Source: JBKPDV01 sp046728075 | GTDB lineage: Bacteria > Acidobacteriota > Thermoanaerobaculia > UBA5066 > Gp7-AA6 | DNA length: 33,549 nt | Assembly: GCA_046728075.1 (NCBI GenBank) | Contig: JBKPDV010000168.1 | Span: forward strand, 1-33,549 | Direction: 5' to 3' | Shown: piece by piece, positions 1-7,448 of the stretch | Layout: each line of letters starts with the position of its first letter | Numbering within the stretch: the stretch's first letter is position 1 | The notes under the pieces: generated by a model | The model's input: the letters and a program-made list of their open reading frames with translations, nothing else | What the model was told of the DNA's origin: nothing | Database searches by the model: none | Made by a program: the position numbers and the translations under genes

Positions 1-3000
1 CGCAATGACGCTCGGCTCCGGCACTCGAGGGAAGGACCGACGCGGCATCAGCACGATCTCTCCGCCCGACATCCCCTTTCCGACGTGGTCATTGGCCTCT
101 CCTTCGAGGCTCATCCGCATCCCTTCCACGCAAAAGGCCCCGAAGCTTTGCCCGGCGCTGCCGCGATAGCGCAGCGTGACCAGCGGAGGCACGCGCCGGG
201 CCCGAAAGCGCCCGGCCAGTTCGCCGGCGACCCGCGCCCCGACGGCCCGGTCGGCATTGGTGATGTCCAGATCCATCGAGACGGGGGCCGCGTCGTCCGT
301 CCGGTCTCGGAGGCGCGCCAGAACACCCCCATCCAGGTCGGAGCCGGTCGCGGGCGGATCGTTGCGAGTCTCCAGGCAGCGGCGGGGACCGGCGGACCCG
401 CGAGGCCCGGGCACGATTCGGGAAAGATCGACCTTCGAGATCTTTGATCTCTCCGGGGGAATCCGCACCTCGAGCAATTCCGTGCGGCCGATGGCTTCTT
501 CGAGGCTGCGACAGCCGATGCGCGCCAGGATCTCTTGCGCTTCCTCCGCGATCGCGGTCAGGAACCGGATCACCATCTCCGGCGTGCCCCGGAATTTCCG
601 GCGCAGGTCCTCGCGCTGGGTCGCGATGCCGACCGGACAGGTGTTGAGGTGACACTGGCGGCACATCAGGCAGCCCACGGAGACCAGCACCGCGGAGCCG
701 AAGCCGAACTCCTCGGCTCCGAGGAGAGCCGCGATGACGACGTCGCGGCCGGTCTTCAAGCCGCCGTCGACGCCAAGACGCACGCGCGAGCGCAGGTTGC
801 CGGCAACGAGGACCTGCGCGACCTCGGCCAGCCCGATCTCCCAGGGAGCTCCTGCGTTCTTGATCGATCCCAGGGGTGAGGCTCCCGTTCCCCCATCGTG
901 ACCGGACACGAGGATCGAATCGGCGTGGGCCTTGACGACGCCCGCCGCGATGGTGCCGATGCCGGCCGAGGAGACGAGCTTGACGCCGACACGGGCGCGC
1001 GGGTTGACCCGCTTCAGGTCGTAGATCAACTGCGCGAGGTCCTCGATGGAATAGATGTCGTGATGGGGAGGTGGGGAGATCAATGTCACCCCTTCCGGCG
1101 AGTGCCGCAGACGCGCGATGTGTCCGGCGACCTTGCCGCCGGGCAGCTGACCCCCCTCCCCCGGCTTGGAGCCCTGGGCCATCTTGATCTGCAGCTCCTC
1201 GGCCGACATCAAGTATTCGGCTGTCACGCCGAAACGCGCCGAAGCGACCTGCTTGATCCGATCGTTGGCCGAGTCCCCATTGGCGAGCGTGGCCCAGTAC
1301 TGGTCGGGATCGGCTCCCCCTTCGCCGCTGTTGCTCCTCCCGCCGATCCGGTTCATGGCGATGGCGAGCGTCTCGTGGGCTTCGGGGCTCAAGGCTCCGA
1401 TCGACATCGCAGAGGTCGTGAAGCGGCGCAGGATCGCTTCAACCGGCTCGACATCCGTAAGCGCGAGCGGGACCGAGGCCGCCGGGACGAACTCGAGGAG
1501 GTCTCGCACGACGATGGGATCGCGCCCGCGGATTTTCCCGGCGTAACTCTCGTAATCGGGCTTCTCTCCGCTCCGAATCGCGGTGTGGAGGAGCCGCACG
1601 ACGCTCGGGGAGAATGCGTGCGCCTCGCCGTCTCTGCGGTAGCGGTGAAAGCCTCCTTCTTCGAGAACGTCGCGGGAGGACGGCTCGAAGGCGACAACGT
1701 GGCGCTCGAGGACCTCCCGCGCGATTTCCGGGAGTCCCGCGCCGCCGATGGCCGAGGGAGCGTCGGGAAAATACGCCTGCATCACCTCTTCGGCCAGGCC
1801 GATGACCTCGAAGAGCTGGGCGCCCTGATAGGAACGCATTGTGGAGATTCCCATCTTGGAGAGGATCTTGAGAAGTCCCTTTCCGAGAGCAACGATGTAG
1901 CGCGACTCCGCCGTCCCGTCGCGATCCGCTTCCTTCGAGGCCGCGCGAATCCGCTCGAGAGCCAGGTAGGGACAGACGGCGTCGGCGCCGAAGGCGAGCA
2001 AGCAGGCGAGCTGGTGTTCGTCTCGCGCATCGCCGGTTTCCACGATGAGACTCGCGCGGACGCGCAGACCGCGGCGGACCAGTCCCTGGTGAATGGCGGC
2101 CACGGCCAGGAGCGTCGGAAGAGCCGCGCGCTCTCGATCGACTCCTCGGTCGGAGAGAAGCAGAAGCGATGTCCCGTTCCCAACGGCGCGGACAGCCTCG
2201 GAGACGACCTCTTGGAGTCGTCTGACAAAACCCTCTTCCTCCTCCGCAGCTGGAAACCGAAGGTTGATCAGGGCCGGTCTGCCGCAGGCACCCTCCGCGA
2301 TCGCGGCGATCTCTTCCCGCGCCAGCACCGGGCTCTCGACCCAGATCCGAGCGGCGCCCCGCGGCTTCTCGTTCCAGAGGTCGCCCTCCGGGCCGAGCGG
2401 CGTCGCCAGCGACATCACCAGCGTCTCGCGCATCGGGTCGATCGGCGGATTCGTCACCTGCGCGAAGCGCTGCTTGAAATAGGAGAAGAGCAGCCTCGGG
2501 CGAGCGGAGAAGACCGCCAGAGGGGTGTCGTCACCCATGGATCCGAGCGGCTCGCGTCCCTCCTTAAACATCGGCCCGAGGACGAGCTCCATCTCTTCCC
2601 GCGTGTAACCGAAGGCCTGGAGCACCCGCACGTCCTCGGAGGACTCCGCCGCCGAGAGAGTCCCGCGCGGCGCGGCCGCGACTCCCCGCCGGGAATACCG
2701 CCGGAGCCACCGCCGGTAGGGCCGGCGTCTCGCCAGACGCGCGTGGATCTCCTCTCGGTCCAGGACTTCATGCTTCTCGAGGTCGACCGCCATGAGATCT
2801 CCTGGTGCGAGCCGTCCGCGCCTCTGGACGTTCTCCTCCGCCACATCGACGACGCCCGCCTCGGAAGCGAGCACGAAGAGCCCGTCACGCGTCTCGAGAA
2901 AGCGCGCCGGACGCAGGCCGTTACGATCCATGCCGGCGCCCACGGTCCGCCCATTGGTGAACACGACCAGCGCGGGACCGTCCCACGGCTCCATTCTGGC

Positions 3001-4026
3001 CGCCTGGTATTCGAAGAAAGCGCGCACGTCGTCGTCGAGCTCTCGATCGTTCTCCCAGGCGGGAGGAAGCAGCGTCGCGACCGCTTGCAAGAGGGATTGT
3101 CCCGCGCTCATCAAGAGCTCGGCCGCGTTGTCGAGGCTTGCCGAGTCGCTCATTCCCTCCTCGAGCAGAGGCAACAGAGCCTGGCGGTCCGTTCGCGGGG
3201 AGTTCGCGATGACCGCCTCACGCGACCGCATTCGCGCCCGATTTCCCGAGATCGTGTTGATCTCTCCGTTGTGGGCGAGCACCCGGAAGGGCTGGGTGAG
3301 CGCCCAGGAAGGCAGCGTGTTGGTGCTGTACCGCTGGTGGAACAGAACAAACGCCGTCGAGAAAAGCGGATGTTGCAGATCCGGGAAGAAGTCGGGCAGG
3401 TCCACTCCCCGCAGGAGCGCCTTGTAGACGAGGATTCGGTGGCTCAAGGAGACTACGTAGAATCGATCCGGCGCAAAGAACCGCAGCCGCCGTTCCATCT
3501 CCTTGCGAGCGCGAAGCAGACGAAACTCGTACTGGTCGTCGGACAGATCGTCTGGACGCCCCACCAACAGGTGAACGAGAGCAGGACGGGAGAGGCGCGC
3601 CTTTGGGCCGAGCACCTCTTCCCGCACCGGGACTCTCCGCCAGCCGAGCAGCGGAAGATTCTCGCGGGCGAGGACCCGGGCTACGGCCTCTCGGCAGACG
3701 CGTCGCTCCGACTCCCGCGCCGGAAGGAAGAGAAGGCCGACCGCAAATCGACCGGGCGGCGGCAGGGTCGCGCCCCGCTCTGCTCGCTCGTCGGCGAGAA
3801 GCGCGTGGGGGATCTGCGTGATGGTCCCCGCGCCGTCACCCGTGCGCCCGTCGGCGTCCACCGCACCCCGATGCGCCATCCGGGCAAGGGCCTGGAGCCC
3901 GAGCGACAACACGGCGCGGCCGGAACGCCCCGACCGATCGGCCACGAACCCGACACCGCAGGCATCGTGCTCGAAGGCCGGGTCGTACAGCCCGGCCGCC
4001 CTCTCCCGCCACCGGACATTGCTCAT
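1..4026 (-). CDS. gltB: Glutamate synthase large subunit (GltB), 3' end beyond window
   Basis: Converts glutamine and 2-oxoglutarate to two glutamates in the GS-GOGAT pathway, normally with GltD as electron-transfer partner. The frame is open from the ATG at 4026 to the left edge: 1342 residues of a family usually near 1500. A short propeptide precedes Cys23 in the DACGVGFV motif, the N-terminal amidotransferase nucleophile exposed by processing. The FMN/synthase domain shows SIGALSPEAH and SNSGEGGADP. The 3Fe-4S cysteines are C1119, C1125 and C1130 (C-x5-C-x4-C, followed by PVGIAT), at about 637-672. The start of the C-terminal GXGXG beta-helix domain is present (NADRAVGAR, GQSFGAF). GAAGG lies about 8 nt before the ATG. 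The gene is divergent from a LysR regulator across 111 bp. gltD is not in the window. Long plus-strand open frames opposite it are shadows. Confidence 0.95.
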   Translation of the reverse strand, partial: MSNVRWRERAAGLYDPAFEHDACGVGFVADRSGRSGRAVLSLGLQALARMAHRGAVDADGRTGDGAGTITQIPHALLADERAERGATLPPPGRFAVGLLFLPARESERRVCREAVARVLARENLPLLGWRRVPVREEVLGPKARLSRPALVHLLVGRPDDLSDDQYEFRLLRARKEMERRLRFFAPDRFYVVSLSHRILVYKALLRGVDLPDFFPDLQHPLFSTAFVLFHQRYSTNTLPSWALTQPFRVLAHNGEINTISGNRARMRSREAVIANSPRTDRQALLPLLEEGMSDSASLDNAAELLMSAGQSLLQAVATLLPPAWENDRELDDDVRAFFEYQAARMEPWDGPALVVFTNGRTVGAGMDRNGLRPARFLETRDGLFVLASEAGVVDVAEENVQRRGRLAPGDLMAVDLEKHEVLDREEIHARLARRRPYRRWLRRYSRRGVAAAPRGTLSAAESSEDVRVLQAFGYTREEMELVLGPMFKEGREPLGSMGDDTPLAVFSARPRLLFSYFKQRFAQVTNPPIDPMRETLVMSLATPLGPEGDLWNEKPRGAARIWVESPVLAREEIAAIAEGACGRPALINLRFPAAEEEEGFVRRLQEVVSEAVRAVGNGTSLLLLSDRGVDRERAALPTLLAVAAIHQGLVRRGLRVRASLIVETGDARDEHQLACLLAFGADAVCPYLALERIRAASKEADRDGTAESRYIVALGKGLLKILSKMGISTMRSYQGAQLFEVIGLAEEVMQAYFPDAPSAIGGAGLPEIAREVLERHVVAFEPSSRDVLEEGGFHRYRRDGEAHAFSPSVVRLLHTAIRSGEKPDYESYAGKIRGRDPIVVRDLLEFVPAASVPLALTDVEPVEAILRRFTTSAMSIGALSPEAHETLAIAMNRIGGRSNSGEGGADPDQYWATLANGDSANDRIKQVASARFGVTAEYLMSAEELQIKMAQGSKPGEGGQLPGGKVAGHIARLRHSPEGVTLISPPPHHDIYSIEDLAQLIYDLKRVNPRARVGVKLVSSAGIGTIAAGVVKAHADSILVSGHDGGTGASPLGSIKNAGAPWEIGLAEVAQVLVAGNLRSRVRLGVDGGLKTGRDVVIAALLGAEEFGFGSAVLVSVGCLMCRQCHLNTCPVGIATQREDLRRKFRGTPEMVIRFLTAIAEEAQEILARIGCRSLEEAIGRTELLEVRIPPERSKISKVDLSRIVPGPRGSAGPRRCLETRNDPPATGSDLDGGVLARLRDRTDDAAPVSMDLDITNADRAVGARVAGELAGRFRARRVPPLVTLRYRGSAGQSFGAFCVEGMRMSLEGEANDHVGKGMSGGEIVLMPRRSFPRVPEPSVIA

Positions 4027-4088
4027 CGTGGGCGCCTTCCCTCGCACGGGAGCTTCGGCCGGCGAGATCCATAAGTAAAGTAGACTGA

Positions 4089-4106
4089 TTCGATCGAACG
4101 CATGCG
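4089..4106. promoter_or_regulatory. Palindromes in gltB/LysR divergent spacer (candidate operator)
   Basis: Two adjacent perfect palindromes lie mid-spacer: TTCGATCGAA (4089-4098) and CGCATGCG (4099-4106). ATC and GAT half-words flank the second at 4093-4095 and 4112-4114. LysR-type regulators usually bind dyads in the spacer they share with a divergent target, so this is the likeliest place for one. Short palindromes arise by chance, no convincing -35/-10 pair was fixed for either gene, and the regulator-site link is inference. Confidence 0.25.
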
Positions 4107-4137
4107 GTTTTGATATGGCAATTTCGGGGGGGGACCC

Positions 4138-5046
4138 GTGGACATTCGGCAGCTCGAGATGTTGCTTGCCGTCGCCGAGGAGGGCAGCTTCACGCGCGCC
4201 GGGGAACGGCTCCATGTCTCGCAGTCCGCCATCAGCCGGCAGATCGGGCTGCTCGAGAAGGAGCTCGGGAGCCCGGTTTTCCACCGCGATGGTCGCCGCG
4301 TCTCGCTGACTCACCCGGGAGAGCTACTCGTCAAGACGGCCTACAAGGTCGCCCGGGAACTCGAGGACGTCGCGGGACAGATCTCCGACGTGCGCGGGCT
4401 TCTGCGGGGGCGCCTGCACTTGGCCGGCGGCATGACGGTCTGCATGTACATTCTTCCCCGCCTTCTCAAGAAATATCGGAGCCTTCACCGATTCGTCGAT
4501 CTGCGTGTGAGCACGGGAACCTTCGAGGTGCTCTTGAAGAAGCTGCGCAGTCGCGAGGTGGATCTGGCGCTCCTGACGCTTCCGGTGGTGGCGAACGATC
4601 TCGAAGTGCTTCCGGTCCTGAAGGAAGAGCTGGTCGTCGTGACCGCCCCGCGCCATCCGCTGGCCCGCAAGGGGACGGTCGAGCCCCAGGATCTGGGCCG
4701 GCATCCGCTGGTCCTCTACGAGCCCGGCTCCAACACGCGCGAGGCGGTCGAGAAGTTTCTCCGCCAGGAGAATGTCGCCGCAGATGTGGCCATGGAGACC
4801 GAAAACGTGGAGATCATCAAGGCGATGGTCGCGAGCGGAGTCGGAATCACGGTCATCTCCCACGCCGCCATCGCACGGGAGCTTCGCCAAAAGAGGCTTG
4901 CCTTCGCGCGGATCCGGGGACAGAAGCTCTACCGCGAGACCGGCTGGGTCTACCTCAGGTCGGACTACGTCCCGCGTTCGATCCGCGAGATGCTCCGCAT
5001 CTTCGATCTCATGCGGAAGGAGTTCCTGCCACCCGCTTCAAACTGA
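4138..5046 (+). CDS. LysR-family transcriptional regulator, divergent from gltB
   Basis: A 302-residue LysR-type regulator. The N-terminal winged helix-turn-helix covers about residues 1-60 (MDIRQLEMLLAVAEEGSFTR, HVSQSAISRQIGLLEKELG, the classic LTTR signature). A linker helix and periplasmic-binding-protein-like effector domain follow at about 90-295. Length is typical. The start is GTG at 4138, with a G-rich tract (4126-4133) as likely ribosome-binding site; this start gives the standard LTTR N-terminus. It is transcribed away from gltB, as gltC is from gltAB in Bacillus, so control of gltB is a reasonable inference from position only. The effector cannot be read from sequence. Its end faces glnK convergently across 46 bp, where I see no clear terminator. 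Confidence 0.93.
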   Translation: MDIRQLEMLLAVAEEGSFTRAGERLHVSQSAISRQIGLLEKELGSPVFHRDGRRVSLTHPGELLVKTAYKVARELEDVAGQISDVRGLLRGRLHLAGGMTVCMYILPRLLKKYRSLHRFVDLRVSTGTFEVLLKKLRSREVDLALLTLPVVANDLEVLPVLKEELVVVTAPRHPLARKGTVEPQDLGRHPLVLYEPGSNTREAVEKFLRQENVAADVAMETENVEIIKAMVASGVGITVISHAAIARELRQKRLAFARIRGQKLYRETGWVYLRSDYVPRSIREMLRIFDLMRKEFLPPASN

Positions 5047-5092
5047 CGCCGGCCGGGAACTCCGCGCGAGCGTCGTTCTCCGTCCGTAGTTC

Positions 5093-5449
5093 TCAGTCCT
5101 GCGCTACCGGGGTCACCGCAGCCTGGTCCTCCTCACCGGTGCGGATGCGATAGACCTTCTCCACCGGAAGCACGAAGATCTTGCCGTCACCGACCGCGCC
5201 TGTCCGTCCGGCGCGAACGATGGCATCGACCGTGGGCTTGACAAAGTGGTCCGAGACTCCGATCTCCAGTCGCACCTTCTCGGAGAGCTCCATCTTCACG
5301 GTCGTTCCCCGGTACGTTTCGACGCGCTCAGTCTCCCCGCCGTGACCTTCGACCCGATGAAGCGTCAAACCGCGCACTTCGGCGCGGAAAAGAGACTCGA
5401 GGACGTCGTTCAACTTTTCCGGCCGGATGACCGCGACGACGAGCTTCAG
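5093..5449 (-). CDS. glnK: Nitrogen regulatory protein P-II (GlnK/GlnB)
   Basis: A 118-residue P-II signal protein, beside the usual 112. It senses ATP/ADP and 2-oxoglutarate and, next to amtB, should gate the ammonium channel. Family motifs: N-terminal LKLVVAVIRPEKLNDVL, T-loop ETYRG, B-loop TGAVGDGKIFV, C-terminal RIRTGEED. Counting from the proposed start, Tyr46 is kept, but position 51, the uridylylated Tyr in E. coli, is Val (YRGTTVKM). The start appears to be CTG at 5449: homologues begin exactly here, no in-frame ATG, GTG or TTG lies close upstream, and GGAGG sits 6 nt before it. CTGA overlaps the amtB stop by 4 nt, implying coupled translation. A longer frame back to 5647 exists but runs through amtB in a non-native frame. 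A base error changing ATGA to CTGA is the main alternative. Confidence 0.92.
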   Translation of the reverse strand: MKLVVAVIRPEKLNDVLESLFRAEVRGLTLHRVEGHGGETERVETYRGTTVKMELSEKVRLEIGVSDHFVKPTVDAIVRAGRTGAVGDGKIFVLPVEKVYRIRTGEEDQAAVTPVAQD

Positions 5450-6735
5450 GAGGCGCCTCCACCCGGCTGCAGCAGCGGCTCCGAGAGGGGCGCCTCGGGC
5501 TCCCCGGAGTCGTGCAGGACGAGAATCGCGCCCTCGCCGCGCGCGTACGCCTCCTCGCCGTGTTGGGTGACGTCCAGGCCGAGCCCTTCCTCCCGCGCCG
5601 CGGCGCGGATCGGGGCGAAGAGTGCGAGAGCCTTCAAGATTCCCCACGTCATGGCGGCGCTGTAGACAATCGTCGCTGCCACGGCCGCCGCCTGGATCGC
5701 AATCTGCTTCGGGTTGCCGAAGAGGACCCCGTCCGCCACGCCGTTCCAGGACTTCTGCGCGAGGATTCCGGTCAGGAGCGCCCCAACCGTACCGCCGACT
5801 CCGTGGGCAGCGATGACATCGAGCGAGTCATCCAGCCGCGTGCGCGCCCGCCAGAGAAGCGCGTAATAGCTGGGGAACGCCGCGACGGTGCCGAGGAGGA
5901 TGGCCGAGAGCGGCGAAATGAACCCGGCGGCGGGAGTGACCGCGACGAGCCCCACGACGATCGCCGTGGCCGCGCCGACCGCGGTGGCGCGGCCCGAGCG
6001 CTTCAAATCGAGCAAGGTCCAGGTGGTCAGCGTCGCGATGGGCGCCAGCATGGTGTTGGTGAACGCGAGAGCCGCCAGCGCGTTGGCGGAAAGCGCGCTG
6101 CCGGCGTTGAACCCGAACCAGCCGAACCAGAGCAGCCCGGCTCCGAGCAGTGTGAAGGGGACGTTGTGCGGCAGGATTGCCTGCCGGGCGAAATCCTTGC
6201 GCGGCCGCAGGACGACGGCCGCGACGAGAGCCGCCGCCGCCGCGTTGACGTGCACGACTGTGCCGCCGGCAAAATCGAGGGCGCCCAGTTTCGAGAGCCA
6301 CCCTCCCCCCCAGACCCAGTGGGCGATCGGCGCGTAGACGGCAATCGCCCAGAGGAAGAGAAACGCCAGGTAAGGACCAAAACGCATCCTCTCGACGATC
6401 GCCCCGGAGATCAGGGCCGCGGTGATGATCGCGAAAGTCCCCTGGTAGGAGAAGAAGAGCACGTGCGGGATCGATCCCTGCGCCTCGAGCCCCACGCCCC
6501 GCATCAGAGTCCGGGAGAAATCACCGATCCACGCTCCCCCAGGGCCGAAGGCGATCGAGTAGCCGACGAGCGCCCATGCGATGCCCACGAACCCGAGCGC
6601 CGAGACGCTCATCATCATCGTGTTCAGCGCGTTCTTCGATCGGACGAGCCCGCCATAGAAGAAACCCAGGGCGGGAGTCATGAGCAGGACGAGAGCTGTC
6701 GCCGCCAGCATCCATGCGGTATCGCAATTGTTCAT
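5446..6735 (-). CDS. amtB: Ammonium transporter AmtB
   Basis: A polytopic inner-membrane ammonium channel of about 429 residues, typical for Amt. Recognisable segments include DTAWMLAATALVLLMTPALG and FFYGGLVRSKN at the N-terminus, and the twin pore histidines in GGTVVHVNAAAAALV and IAAHGVGGTVGALLTG. The cytoplasmic tail GLGLDVTQHGEEAY is the P-II-interaction region. ATG at 6735 gives the standard MNN-DTAW start. A TTG at 6753 would add MVSSSS. Neither has a good Shine-Dalgarno, and the bases before the ATG read TCCTCCTCCTCC, which resembles the anti-Shine-Dalgarno itself. The gene precedes glnK and overlaps it; the common order elsewhere is glnK-amtB. A proline/glutamate tail after the conserved region is variable. 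Confidence 0.93.
   Translation of the reverse strand: MNNCDTAWMLAATALVLLMTPALGFFYGGLVRSKNALNTMMMSVSALGFVGIAWALVGYSIAFGPGGAWIGDFSRTLMRGVGLEAQGSIPHVLFFSYQGTFAIITAALISGAIVERMRFGPYLAFLFLWAIAVYAPIAHWVWGGGWLSKLGALDFAGGTVVHVNAAAAALVAAVVLRPRKDFARQAILPHNVPFTLLGAGLLWFGWFGFNAGSALSANALAALAFTNTMLAPIATLTTWTLLDLKRSGRATAVGAATAIVVGLVAVTPAAGFISPLSAILLGTVAAFPSYYALLWRARTRLDDSLDVIAAHGVGGTVGALLTGILAQKSWNGVADGVLFGNPKQIAIQAAAVAATIVYSAAMTWGILKALALFAPIRAAAREEGLGLDVTQHGEEAYARGEGAILVLHDSGEPEAPLSEPLLQPGGGAS
5449..5460 (-). promoter_or_regulatory. Palindromic ribosome-binding site of glnK inside amtB end
   Basis: GGAGGCGCCTCC is a perfect 12-bp palindrome. On the minus strand its first half is the Shine-Dalgarno of glnK, and its last base is the first base of the CTG start. 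As RNA, GGAG can pair with CTCC around a 4-nt GCGC loop and hide the ribosome-binding site until a ribosome finishing amtB opens it. The palindrome is seen directly; the coupling role is inference. Confidence 0.4.
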
Positions 6736-6889
6736 GGAGGAGGAGGATACCAAGACCCCGAGCTCGGTGTCACGAAAATTTTGCTTAGGATGCAGCTTTT
6801 GGGCAACGGTGAGTCAGAGTGAAGTGCCATTTGGCGATAATGACTCCGATAATCTGCAGGATCTGCACGATTTCCGCGTCAGAGGATGA

Positions 6890-7215
6890 GTGGGGCCCGC
6901 CGCCCCGAAGCCGCGTGAGGCCAGGAGAAGACCCGGCCGGTCGATACGCACCAGGCTTCGACCTGGTCCGCGTCGAGCCGCCAGAGCCTCCCGGCGCGGA
7001 TCCTCGAGAGGACAAAAGAGCCTCCAAGTCGGAATAGATCCCCGCCAGAAACTCCTCGAACCCGGGATGCGGCCGCGAGAGCCGACCCTTGGGGAGTGAC
7101 CTCGTGCCCGCGTTTCCCGCGCCCCATCCGGCTGCCGCAGCAGATCGGCCTCAGAGGGGTATCGGCCATCCCGCTCGAGGATCACGGTCAGCGGCGGCGA
7201 GTCGTCGCTCCGACC
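6890..7215 (-). pseudogene. Multiply frameshifted gene remnant, possibly DUF692-like C-terminus
   Basis: No minus-strand frame here is intact, but protein-like pieces follow in order by switching frames: PPLTVILERDGRYPSEADLL, then HPGFEEFLAGIYSDLEALL, then AGRLWRLDADQVEAW, then RIDRPGLLLASRGFGAAG, ending near 6893. From memory this order resembles the C-terminal end of DUF692 (multinuclear iron oxidase-like) proteins with a trailing small helical domain. That family call is weak and could not be searched. At least three frameshifts would be needed, so it is read as a decayed gene truncated at its 5' side. The rest of the 6754-7448 gap holds the amtB leader (with a CGATAAT direct repeat at 6835-6841 and 6847-6853) and an AT-richer promoter stretch for the next gene. 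Confidence 0.35.
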
Positions 7216-7347
7216 TCGATGCCCGATCCGTTCTGCTCAGGCGCCGCGCGAAAATCTCCGGCAAATGCACAAGGTCTTGGGCAAAAGGATCGATCTTCTT
7301 CGAATCTCATTCAAAAATCTGCATTCCTGAAATCTCCTCTCAATACC

Positions 7348-7375
7348 TTGCCACTTCACGCGGACTTCATATAAA
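7348..7375 (+). promoter_or_regulatory. Sigma70-type promoter for the TonB-dependent receptor
   Basis: TTGCCA (7348-7353) and TATAAA (7370-7375) are separated by 16 bp in a stretch more AT-rich than its surroundings. They lie about 75 bp before the receptor ATG, in the right orientation. Transcription would start near 7382. Only one boundary residue of each hexamer departs strongly from consensus, but no experimental support exists. Confidence 0.45.
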
Positions 7376-7448
7376 TTTCCCCTGACATTCCGTCCGTGCA
7401 GAAAAAATCAATCGCGTTTGCGAAAGCCAAAAAAAAGGGAGGAGCTCG

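Noticed and set aside
898..4074. A 1058-codon plus-strand frame
   Set aside because: Antisense shadow of gltB, whose motifs (Cys23, the 3Fe-4S cysteines, FMN region) are unambiguous.
5093..5647. A 184-residue P-II with a long N-terminal extension
   Set aside because: The extra 66 residues overlap the amtB coding end in another frame and are Arg/Gly/Ala-rich low-complexity sequence; the domain begins at the CTG.
6812..6829. TGGCAC on the minus strand as a sigma54 -24 element for amtB
   Set aside because: The -12 position reads CTGAC rather than TTGC, and the GG-N10-GC spacing rule fails.
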